Positions 20,330 to 29,978 of a stretch of DNA of 64,000 nucleotides are shown here, piece by piece. Source of the DNA: Phallus indusiatus (taxonomy: Eukaryota; Basidiomycota; Agaricomycetes; Phallales; Phallaceae). The position numbers were made by a program, and so were the translations under genes. The DNA is taken from the NCBI GenBank assembly GCA_027605045.1, contig JAQFWX010000007.1, positions 744,001 to 808,000 on the forward strand. Direction: 5' to 3'. The stretch's first letter is position 1; each line of letters opens with the position of its first letter. Below the pieces are notes generated by a model. It saw nothing but the letters and a program-made list of their open reading frames with translations, searched no databases and was not told where the DNA came from.

Positions 20330-20915
20330 CAGCATATAATGTTGAGGGAGCAAATGGGTTACACGGGGAATTGATCAGAAAAGGAAATTCGACAGTAGAC
20401 GAAGCGCGAACGATAGTTGAGGAAATGGGACGCATATCAGTCCGATTCGGAGCAGCTAGCCATACTAGGCTCTCGCGACATATATGCGGCAGCCACAAAC
20501 AATTTAAAAGCTGAGTGACCTTCAGCAGTAGTTAAAAAGTCATCGCTTTCCCCCTGTTTCATACAAAAATAACTACACCTTTTGAGCTCGCTTTCGAGCT
20601 TTTCTTAGTTTTTCGCCTTTTATCCCCTTACCCCAAAATCCTAGAGTCCGTTCTTTCTCGGGCTCTCATGTATATAAAAAGACAAACATTTGACTCACAA
20701 TAGCATCGCTTTTACAACCTCTTTTACTGCCCTTCTCGATCCTCACGATTTAAAGTCAAAAAGCTTGTTATATTCACTTCTACTCATTACACAACTCATT
20801 CTACTACACTGTTTTACCAACTCACTCACTCTGGTTCCCTTCCGATCCTATTCTCTCCTGATATCGCGCACATCAATAAACAACAAAAGCCCACATTATG
20901 TCAGTTTTTTACTAT
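20330..20915 (+). repeat. Diverged repeat shared with 58436-59030
   Basis: Shared blocks in the same order include GGAAATTCGA, TCAGTCCGA(T/C)TCGGAGCA, TTTCATACAAAAATAACT, AGAGTCCGTTCTTTC and ATTCTCTCCTGAT. It lies inside LTR D, so the second site is probably an old relative of that LTR. Confidence 0.6.
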
Positions 20916-21223
20916 TCTTTTTTGAGCTCTTGCTTGTATTTGTGTATTTCTATTTGTTTATTTTCTAGGAACAGTCATATGACTCAGTTCCAGGTACTTT
21001 TATTTTTCTGTCTCACTAATAATGTTTCACTATAATTTTTACTACTCCACCTTTACTAATTAATTTCCTTTCTAAGTAATTCCTTATCTTTTAATTACTA
21101 ATATTTTGCTTTATTTGTAGCAGCCCCAAAGTGTATAAATAGGGGCTGATTTCTCTTGTAAATATAAATCAGCCTTATCATCATCTATAGTAGTGCACCA
21201 AAGTGCTTACCAATTAAATTGGT

Positions 21224-21289
21224 CTTTCTCTTTTCTACTTCTTTCTCTTTTCTACTTCTTTCTCTTTTCTACTTCTTTCTCTTTTCTAT
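21224..21289. repeat. 17-bp tandem repeat, about 4 copies
   Basis: TTTCTCTTTTCTACTTC repeated about four times near the 3' end of LTR D. Confidence 0.85.
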
Positions 21290-21417
21290 CTCTACCTCAA
21301 GACTATCAGTAGCAGCTAGCTCAAGTCTTACAACAGCAGCAGCAAGCTATGTCTCACCCTCAATAACAAGACCTTTGTTGCTAGACTAGGTTCCCTCTAA
21401 ACAGCTCTCTTATTTGC

Positions 21418-21764
21418 TGTCAGGGTACGCTACCGCGCCCCCTCATTTTTCCTCATTTGTTATCATCGGTATATATTTCCCTCTACTTTAATTATATTTC
21501 CCATATATTATCTCCACCCTCCGTTTGCTCCCTCTGTCTCTATGCCACTTTCTCTACTCGCGCGCGTTGCGCGCTCGTACCCAGCGTGACGCCTACAGCG
21601 TCACGTCGCTTATGTTCGGTTTGGGCGTCTGGCACTTAGCTGTGTCAGGGCCGCACGCCGCGCTATCGTTTTTCATGTATATAGTCGCAGTCCCTAGAGT
21701 GAGGGTCCCTAAGCTTGTTCTCTTAGGATCCCCTCCCTCTAGTGTGAGCTGAGTAGCCCTAACA
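21418..21764 (+). repeat. 5' LTR of element A
   Basis: 347 bp, TGTCAGGGTACG...GCCCTAACA. Contains TATATAG and the self-primer 11-mer. Confidence 0.95.
21678..21721 (+). promoter_or_regulatory. TATA box and predicted transcript start / self-primer, element A
   Basis: TATATAG at 21678-21684, then 33 nt from its start AAGCTTGTTCT (21711-21721). This 11-mer is the exact reverse complement of 21767-21777. The predicted R/U5 is only about 54 nt. Confidence 0.7.
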
Positions 21765-21766
21765 GT

Positions 21767-21777
21767 AGAACAAGCTT
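21767..21777 (+). promoter_or_regulatory. Self-priming primer binding site, element A
   Basis: AGAACAAGCTT begins after a 2-nt GT spacer from the LTR end. Pairing with the LTR 11-mer stops at exactly 11 nt on both sides, as in element B. The site also lies in a small dyad GTAGAA...TTCTAC. Confidence 0.7.
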
Positions 21778-21928
21778 CTACTCGCAGACTGGCCGTTTCT
21801 ATCGACACTCGTTATCGAAAAATCGCGCTCGACACCGACTATCGCAGTGTCGCATTTTTCCTTTGAGTCCCGTCTATAACCGACCCCTCTGCTCCATCTT
21901 AAAAACCCCATTTTCCTTTCTCTCTCTC

Positions 21929-23239
21929 ATGGACTCTTCTCCTCCACCCTCTGCACCCCCACTCGTCACCCTCAACGATGTGGCGACTATTATTATGCGG
22001 CAGTTCGCGGAAATGGATGCCCGCATGGCCAGACAGGAATCCCAGGCCTCACAGATGATTGAGGTGCTGCAGAGCATCCGAGACGCGGCTAGAGCTGCTC
22101 CAACCCAAAACCCCCCTGTGGCCGACGCGTCCTCGTCTGGACAACCACCGGCTCTGGAGCATCAAGCCAGTTCACGCTCTTCCCGAAATACCCGACCTGC
22201 TGTACCTCCTTCGTTCGACGGAGATCGCTCCAAGGGTCGCGCCTTTTGGAACACTGTCGAGTTTTACATGAGTATATGCAGTCGTGATTTCGAGACTGAT
22301 GAACTCAAGATTGGCTGGGCGATGTCGTACATGAATGAAGGCCGCGCCCTCACCTTCAGCGAATCTATGCTGAAAAAATATCAAAGAGGAGAGAAGCCCT
22401 TTGCTGACTGGGACGCCTTTCGGGAAAGATTCAAGGCCGATTTCTTTCCACAATCCGAGCAAGAAGATGCCATCAACGCCCTCTACTCCAACCGCTATGT
22501 CCAGGGCAACAGGACTGTAGAGGAATATGTAGATGCCTTTCGCGCTCTCATTGAGCACGCTGGCTTCACGGAAGGACTCGCCATTAACACGTACTTTCGT
22601 AATGGTTTAGACCCGGCAATTGCGTCTCTGGTAGCGACAATGAAGGACCGACCCGCGCTTCACGACTATGAGGGCTGGATCCGACAGGCACGTATGTTTG
22701 ATATGGACAGGCGTGCCAACGAGGCCTTCACCGCTGCTCGCCGTCGACTCGTAGGCTCTGGAACAGCTCAGACAAATCCCGCAGCTACCTCCATTAACCG
22801 ATCCCGTCCTAACCCCTTCCCGTCGTACCAGGCCCTACAGATTCAGAGGAGGCCCCCTGTCCCTCCCTATTAGGCTCCTCCCTATCCACCTCCCAGGCCA
22901 GCATCTCAGATCATGCCTGCGCTACCTCCAAGACCTGCGGCTCCTGCTCCCACACCCCAGGTTAGGCATGATCCGATGGATGTTGACGCTGCCCGTCGAC
23001 GTGCTGGCCCGGAATCCACCAGGTGTCGTCGCTGTGGAGCAACAGGCCATTGGGCTCGCGAATGCCCTCGTGCATATGACATTCGGTATCTTCAGCCAGA
23101 TGAATTAGACGACAGTATCGCACACCTGCTAGCCCAGAAAGACGCGTTAGAAGCCCAGACGCGTGGCGACTCTGCTCTGACAGAGGGTGAGACTGTAGCT
23201 ACAGCAGAGGCAGAGGATTTTCAAAACGGCGACGAGTGA
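21929..23239 (+). pseudogene. gag: Gag of element A with an in-frame TAG
   Basis: ATG 21929 (MDSSPPPSAPPLVTL) to TGA 23237-23239, 436 codon positions. A coiled-coil-like N-terminus is followed by a Gag core (about residues 95-270: FDGDRSKGRAFWNTVEFYM, DWDAFRERFKADFFPQ, YVDAFRALIEHAGF), a Pro-rich linker, and the zinc knuckle CRRCGATGHWARECP. TAG at 22871-22873 (codon 315) interrupts the linker while the same frame continues intact, so it is probably a recent nonsense change (CAG to TAG is plausible). The zinc knuckle would be lost without read-through. Confidence 0.85.
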
Positions 23240-26200
23240 TAGATGCACCCTCGTTGCCGACATCTAATAGATTCGACATTTTGTACATAGATCGCGAACA
23301 AAATGACACTCCTGATTCGAATCTAACTACCCCTGCTGCATCCCCTGCTAAAACCAAAGAATCGCCTCCACCTGCCACACGTTCTGTTTCTACCCCATGT
23401 ATGCTGTCGCCTTCTCAACGTCGTGCATTGCCAAAGGAATACCGACTCGCAGCCACCGCCGATACGCAGAAGCTGGAGATCCCTGTAGAGCTGCAAAGTG
23501 TTGACACTGGAGCCCTGCTGCACAGCAAGGCCATGTTGGACACTGGAGCTAGCGGTATGTTCCTCGACCGCGACTTTGTCGACAAACATCGGCTTCCCTC
23601 TGTACGTCTTGCTAAACCCATTCCCGTGTTTAACGTCGACGGTACACCCAACCATGCTGGCTCTATCACCCACGTCGTCGACCTCGTTGTTCGCTTTCGA
23701 GATCACTCCGAACGCACCCTATTCGCTGTTACCTCACTCAAGTATCCCGTCTTGTTTGGATTACCGTGGTTCAAGGCTCACAATCCCGTCATAGACTACA
23801 CGACGGGTCAAGTGGAGTTCATGCGCTGTAGCCCCAGTTGTCGGTCTTGCGCTCCACGCTGGCCAGCGGGTAAGCTCTCTAAGCGTGCATTCCAACAGAT
23901 CCGGCGCGCACCTCTACCAGAGCTTGACGACACCGAGGGCGATGATCCTGACATACCAGATCTGGTTGACGTCGAGTCCGAGATTGAGGAAGGTGATCGA
24001 CTGTTCACGATATCAATGCTACCCGACGAGCCCGACACTCACCGCATATATGCCACCGAGACCATCTCCCAGCGACTGGCTCAGGCCCACGCCAACAACG
24101 CAGACGCACCAGCACCCAAAGGCTTTCGGGATATCGTGCCAGAGATGTTCCACGACTTTGCCGACATTTTCTCGAAGGAGTCGTTCGACTCGTTGCCGCA
24201 GTCGAAGAAGTGGGATCATCCGATAGAGCTTGTGCCAGGTTCTGAGCCTAAGTCTTGTAAGATCTACCCATTGTCACCTAACGAACAGGCCGAGTTAGAT
24301 GCGTTTCTGGAAGAAAACCTTGCATCTGGACGAATCCGACCGTCGAAGTCGCCCATGGTGTCCCCAGTATTCTTCATCAAGAAGAAAGATGGCTCTCTCC
24401 GTCTTATTCAAGACTATCGCGCATTGAATGCCATGACAATCAAAAATCGCTACCCGCTACCTCTGATCTCTGAGCTCATCAATAAGCTACAGGGTGCCCG
24501 GTACTTTACCAAACTGGACGTGCGCTGGGGCTACAACAATGTACGGATAAAGGAAGGAGATGAGTGGAAGGCTGCTTTCCGCACCAACCGCGGCCTTTTC
24601 GAGCCCTTGGTGATGTTCTTCGGTCTCACTAACAGTCCTGCCACCTTCCAGACGATGATGAACGAGATCTTTGAAGACATGATCTCGGAGGGTGTCGTTG
24701 CCGTCTACATCGACGACATCCTCATCTACACTCGAGATCGGGAACAGCATGATCAGATCACTCGACGCGTTCTCGAACGTCTTCGTGAGCACAAGCTTTA
24801 TCTCAAGGCAGAGAAATGTGAGTTTTGCCGGACCAAGATCGAGTACCTAGGCGTCGTCATTTCCGAGAACACCGTCGAGATGGATCCCGCGAAAGTCTCA
24901 GGTGTCAGAGACTGGCCTATCCCGAAGAACGTCACTGAGGTTCAGTCCTTCTTAGGTTTCGCCAACTTTTATCGTCGGTTTATCAAGGACTTTGCGCGTA
25001 TTGCCAATCCCATGTTCGGGCTAATCAAGAAAGATACACCCTTCGTCTGGTCCGACACTTGTCAGCACGCTTTCGATACTCTGAAGTCGTCGATCACCTC
25101 TGCCCCCATTCTCCTCATTCCCAACCCCGCTAATCCTTACCGGGTTGAAGCAGACAGCTCCGACTTCGCAACAGGCGCAGTTCTTTCACAGTTGTCGAAC
25201 GAGGATGGTAAATGGCACCCAGTTGCGTTCTTCTCGAAGGCCCTTAGCCCTGTCGAACGCAACTACGAGATCCACGACAAGGAGATGCTGGCTATCATAC
25301 GATCTTTGGAGGAATGGCGACACTTTCTCGAAGGCGCATCTCACCCTATCGACATATGGACTGATCACAAGAATCTCGAGTATTTCATGTCCGCGCGTAA
25401 CCTAAATCGTCGTCAAGCTAGATGGTCAGTATATCTCTCACGATTCGACTTCACCCTACAGCATATACCGGGTAAGTCGATGGGTAAACCTGATGGCCTA
25501 TCCCGTCGCCCAGATCATGGCTCGGGAAAGGACGACAATCGTGGCGTCACCTTAATCCGACCCGAAATGTTTGCAATCAATGCTCTGCAAACATTCCGTC
25601 TTAAAGGGGAGGAGGAGGACCTTTTACGCCAGATTCGCAAGTAGTGTGGCCGCGGTTCGGTTCGGTCCGGTTTTTTGACACTTTTTGCCGAACCGAAAAC
25701 CGAACCGATGGTTCGGTTCGGGAAATTTCGCTGAACCGAACCGTTTTACATTGGTTCGGTTCGGTTCGGTTTTTATTGATTCGGTTCAGTGGTTCGAACC
25801 GGTTCACAATAATACTCGAAATTTTCTAGATTTCAACGAATTTAGATGATTTTGGACAGTTTTTTTTGCTTATGTAACACGGGCGCCTATTTAAGCGCCC
25901 AACTTATCTTATAGATATTCGAAAAATATTTATGACATTTTTTTTTATTCCCATTTTGGGCAATTTTTGAGCTCTCTAGAGCCAAAATAAAAAAAAAATC
26001 ACGACAACATTCACCATTTTGACTCAGTTATATAGCAATATGTGACTCGGTTTCTGAACCGGTTCGAAATGGTTCCTATCGGTTCGGCAATTTTTCAAAA
26101 ATTTCCGAACCGCGAACCGAACCGTTTGAAAGACCGAACCGAACCGAACTGATAAATCGGTTCATTTCGGTCTTTTTTTCGGTTCGGTTCGGTTCGGTTC

Positions 26201-27774
26201 GGTCCGAAAACCGAACCGCGGCCACACTATTCGCAAGGCCAATCGGGAAGGCAAGGTCGAAGATAGTGTTTCCAAAGCCGTTGCAACACTTCGTGCACTG
26301 GGTGGTCGTTCAGCTCACTCGTCGGAATGGTTTGAAGACCAGGACCTCCTCTACTATCGCGGCAAGGTTTACGTGCCAAACGTCGACGAGTTGCGTCGGA
26401 AAATCCTTTCCAGACACCACGACACCAAACTCGGTGGTCACCCGGGTCGTTTCAAGACTCTTGAGCTCGTTTCGCGCACCTTCTGGTGGCCAGGTGTCTC
26501 TAGGTATGTCCAACGCTACGTAGAGGCCTGCGATATGTGTCTACGTACGAAATCGTCTCGTCATGCTCCCTATGGCCTTCTCCGACCCACAGAAGTGCCA
26601 AGTCGACCCTGGGAACACATCTCAGTCGACTTCATTGTGGAGCTACCAGAATCCAACGGTTTCGACGCAATCCTCTCTGTCGTCGACTCTCTCACCAAAC
26701 GGGTTCATTTCGTGCCGACATTTACGACACTTGACGCGACAGGTCTGGCCCGTCTGTACCTTCAACACGTCTGGAAGCTCCATGGTCTCCCCATGAAGGT
26801 GATCTCTGACAGGGGCCCCCAGTTCGCGTCCCGCTTCACGCAGGAGCTTTCTAGGCTCCTTGGCATACGGCTTGCACCCTCTACGGCATATCATCCTCAA
26901 ACCGATGGTCAGACAGAACGTGTCAACGCAGAAGTCGAACAGTACCTTCGACTTTTCACCTCCGAGCGACAGGACGACTGGGACCAGATACTGCCCTTGG
27001 CTGAGTTCGCATACAACAACCACGTACACTCAGCTACGCGCGACACCGTTTGAGCTCGACACTGGACGACATCCTCGTATGGGATTCGAACCGCTGGTTG
27101 CCGACTCAAAGATCGAATCTGTCAACGAGTTCAAGACGCGCATGGAGTCGACGATAGAGGAAGCCAAGGCCGCCATAGCCAGGTCGAAGGACGAGATGGC
27201 CAAGTACTACGATCGGAAACACATCCCGGCACCTGAATACAAGGTTGGCGACAAGGTATACCTCGATTCGAGCGACATTCGTACCACCAGGCCCTCCGCC
27301 AAGTTATCGCATCGGTACTTGGGGCCTTTTCCGATAGTCAGCAAGGTCGGATCACACGCATACAAGCTGCGTTTACCACTGTCGATGTCAAGGCTTCATC
27401 CAGTGTTCCATGTCGGGAAGTTGCGTCCAAAGGTTGAAGATACAATCCCGGGTCGTCGCGTCAAGGCTCCCCCTCCTCCAGAGGTCAGAGATGACGGTGA
27501 GCACTACGTCGTGGAACGGATTTTGGACAGTCGGGTGTTCCGGAGACGACTCGAATATAAGGTGCGTTGGGAAGGCTATGGTCCTGAGCATGATCAGTGG
27601 GAACCCGAGTCGAATATCGCAGCCCCGGATCTCATTAAGCAGTTCCACCGCGAACACCCGAGCGCGCCACGCTCGATAAATGGTCTTCTTTTCCATCGCC
27701 GCCCTCGGTTCGACTTTTCCAAGTTGCAAGCATCATTAGTCGAGGCTACAGGCGTCGGGACGCCGCCTCGTTGA
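23191..27774 (+). pseudogene. pol: Pol of element A, interrupted
   Basis: Open from 23191, overlapping gag by 49 nt in the -1 frame; the overlap contains TTTT and CAAAAC runs that could slip. Protease LDTGASGMFLD; reverse transcriptase YIDDILIYTRD; RNase H VEADSSDFATGAVLSQ and tether WTDHKNLEYF. At 25642 a MITE inserts and supplies a stop. After 26237 the integrase resumes: zinc finger HH...CDMC, DDE core (SVDFIVELP, SDRGPQF, QTERVNAEVEQ). A 1-nt shift near 27035-27050 gives TGA at 27051. The next frame carries the GPF-type integrase end and a chromodomain (YKVRWEGYGPEHDQWEPESN), stopping at 27774. Confidence 0.9.
25642..26229. mobile_element. hAT-type MITE (TAGTGTGGCCGCGG ends), copy 1
   Basis: 588 bp, TAGTGTGGCCGCGGTTCGG / inverse, with 8-bp duplication TTCGCAAG (25634-25641, 26230-26237). 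Subterminal arrays of TTCGG units. AT-rich core with hairpin GGGCGCCTATTTAAGCGCCC and GAGCTCTCTAGAGCC. It is nearly identical, inverted, to 33606-34183, so both moved recently. No transposase. Confidence 0.95.
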
Positions 27775-27786
27775 AGGGGGGGGTGG
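27774..27786 (+). promoter_or_regulatory. Polypurine tract, element A
   Basis: AAGGGGGGGGTGG-type purine run directly before the 3' LTR. Confidence 0.7.
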
Positions 27787-28133
27787 TGTCAGGGTACGCT
27801 ACCGCGCCCCCTCATTTTTCCTCATTTGTTATCATCGGTATATATTTCCCTCTACTTTAATTATATTTCCCATATATTATCTCCACCCTCCGTTTGCTCC
27901 CTCTGTCTCTATGCCACTTTCTCTACTCGCGCGCGTTGCGCGCTCGTACCCAGCGTGACGCCTACAGCGTCACGTCGCTTATGTTCAGTTTGGGCGTCTG
28001 GCACTTAGCTGTGTCAGGGCCGCACGCCGCGCTATCGTTTTTCATGTATATAGTCGCAGTCCCTAGAGTGAGGGTCCCTAAGCTTGTTCTCTTAGGATCC
28101 CCTCCCTCTAGTGTGAGCTGAGTAGCCCTAACA
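27787..28133 (+). repeat. 3' LTR of element A
   Basis: 347 bp; a single substitution from the 5' LTR was seen. Confidence 0.95.
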
Positions 28134-28257
28134 TTTGCAAGAGTACAAGGTGCCTATACCTCGAACCAGAGCAAATACATTACAAAGTCCCTTCTGTTCC
28201 GTAGTCTGGACTCCCCGGACTTCCGTCTAGACGCCCGGCACACGGCGCGTGACAACA

Positions 28258-29257
28258 TACCCTTGTATTCTCTCAGGCGTGCCACTTAATTTAAAACCAA
28301 TTATTGTCAAACTAAACGTGTACTTTGCTACAAGCCAAAGATATAGATTGTTGCGGCCTATGGGGCAGAAGTTACAAATTAATGTGAACTCGAGATCCTT
28401 TATGGTTGATATTTACATACAGAGTAATTTCCCCACAAAAATTCGGTTGCTCACTCGATTGACGCATTCCTCAGCAAGCTTCCCCACTTTCATGGTCACA
28501 GCGCTAGCTAGTATATCCCAGTCAGTGATTGTCTGAAAAAGTAAAGTGATATTCTACCGGATTCCCCAGTATCTTTGTTTTTTCCTAGCCATTTTTCGAA
28601 AGAGTATTGGATTTCGTCATATATATCCGGAAAGAAATCATCAAGCCTTTTGGTCAACCACGTATGTAGGAATGGTAAATGATAAGGATCTCCCAAGATT
28701 TCAGGATTGAGGGTGTATGTGAACTGCAATATCTTGACAGAAATTTTGAGCTTCTGACGACGACTCAGCGTAATTGAAATTCTACCTCGTCGATTGCTTC
28801 GAATGATGAGATTTGGTCGGAATGAGCACAGTACATGTCACGTATTTTGTTGGGACAGCTGACTACGACTATCCATCTGCTTGGACCGGGGAGTTGAAAA
28901 GACCTTCGTTAAGTTTCGTCTGTGAATTATTATAACTGCGCTCATATTTTAGACTGAGATGAGAATTACTTGGTAATATCCCTGACGGAGGTATTCTTGA
29001 GTTTTGAAAATGAACTTGAAAATCGCCATAATGGGGTGATCGGTATATGGTGTTGGTATCCTCGCCTATATGCACCTCTGAGAGAAGAATTTTGAATTTG
29101 CAATAATACTTACCAGTTCTGAGCCTGAGCTAAATCTGCGTTTGATGTTGTGTCTCGACAGGATCACAAGTAATGTCAACCCAAGCAGACACGAGGGAAA
29201 ATACAAGTGAGAACATTTGACTTGAAAAGGGATGAAAATGTCGACATTTAATCGCAT
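28258..29257 (-). pseudogene. Cytochrome P450 pseudogene, proximal part
   Basis: Minus-strand exons in order: ATG 29257 with a hydrophobic anchor (LYFPSCLLGLTLLVILSR); RWIVVVSCPNKIRDM and DQISSFEAIDE near 28800-28860; ILQFTYTLNPEILGDPYH to about 28560; TITDWDILASAVTMKVGK to RVSNRIFVG near 28440-28535; LCRNNLYL... near 28350. These match the N-terminal half of Agaricomycete ER-anchored monooxygenases (CYP5136/5144-like, recalled family pattern). A 1-nt loss before RWIVVV breaks the frame. LTR D at 28254 cuts the gene; more of it lies at 18871-19701. Confidence 0.65.
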
Positions 29258-29461
29258 TTTGGTGAGTAGAGATAAAACAATTGCGTCGGAAAGAGCTCTT
29301 ACAAAAATTTTAGGTGGAGCAAACGATAAGGAAGAAGACGCACAAACTTTGGATCAATTGCCGGAAACCCGGCGTAAGTTTTATGATTTCACGAAGTGTG
29401 AATTTTCCTGTCTACTTTGATCTGTCCCCTTCTTTCTTCTCAGCTAAACCTCATAAGTCTA

Positions 29462-29970
29462 TAAGGCTGTCCACGGGTATTGGATTACCCGGGTTACCCG
29501 AACGGGTTGACAGGTTTTTACCCGCGGGTCACGGGTACCTGCTTACGTAATTACCCGGGTCAATTTTACCCGCGGGTCCGGGTTTCACTTTAGACAACAA
29601 GCAGGTACCCGCGGGTATGCAATAACCTCGGTCCATGTCATATAAGTACAATTTTTGAGTGAATTTTGTCGTGATTTTTTTTTTATTTTGGCTCTAGAGA
29701 GCTCAAAATTTACTTAAAATGAAAATAAAAAAATATGTAATAAATATTTTTCGAATATCTACAAGATAAATCGGGCGCTTAAATAGGCGCCCGTGTTACA
29801 TAATCAAAAAAATCGTCTGAAATCGTCTAAACTAGAGAATTTTGAGACACTCTCTATGACCCGGGTACCCGCCACAGGTTACCCGTACCCGTCGGGTAAT
29901 TACCCGCGGATCCGGGTTCCACTTTGAGAGCAGGTCATTACCCGCGGGTAATTACCCGTGGACAGCCTTA
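29462..29970. mobile_element. hAT-type MITE (TAAGGCTGTCCACGGGTA ends)
   Basis: 509 bp with 8-bp duplication TAAGTCTA (29454-29461, 29971-29978). Subterminal arrays are ACCCGCGGGT/GGGTAATTACCC units. The core (TTTTGGCTCTAGAGAGCTC, GGGCGCTTAAATAGGCGCCC, ATATTTTTCGAATATCTA) is almost the same as in the TTCGG-type MITEs at 25642 and 33606. Confidence 0.93.
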
Positions 29971-29978
29971 TAAGTCTA

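Larger units (their letters stand above)
21418..28133 (+). mobile_element. Element A: Ty3 chromovirus, defective, with a MITE in pol
   Basis: LTRs of 347 bp at 21418-21764 and 27787-28133, target duplication TTTGC (21413-21417, 28134-28138). I see one difference between the LTRs (G/A in ATGTTCGGTTTGG). Internal order: self-priming site, gag, pol with chromodomain, polypurine tract. Three lesions: TAG in gag (22871), a 588-bp hAT MITE plus duplication in pol (25642-26237), and a 1-nt frame change in integrase near 27040. It has no antisense gene, unlike element B. Confidence 0.95.
19702..28254 (+). mobile_element. LTR family D (about 1.83 kb, probable solo LTR) hosting element A
   Basis: Left end TGTCACGACCC at 19702, right end GGCGCGTGACA at 28254, with 5-bp duplication ACATA (19697-19701, 28255-28259). 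Removing element A leaves about 1.83 kb with no open frame. It has GTGTATAAATAG near 21131 and a pyrimidine-rich tandem repeat close to its 3' end, as in an LTR with late promoter. It may be a long solo LTR or a non-autonomous element. It is inserted in a P450 gene. Confidence 0.75.

Noticed and set aside
19702..21417. Internal protein-coding region of an LTR element D
   Set aside because: No frame longer than about 90 codons and no retroelement motif; better explained as one long LTR.
25642..26229. Highly repeated TTCGG/CCGAA units resembling a CRISPR array or satellite
   Set aside because: The units are unevenly spaced, palindromic in layout, bounded by terminal inverted repeats and an 8-bp duplication: a MITE, and the genome is fungal.
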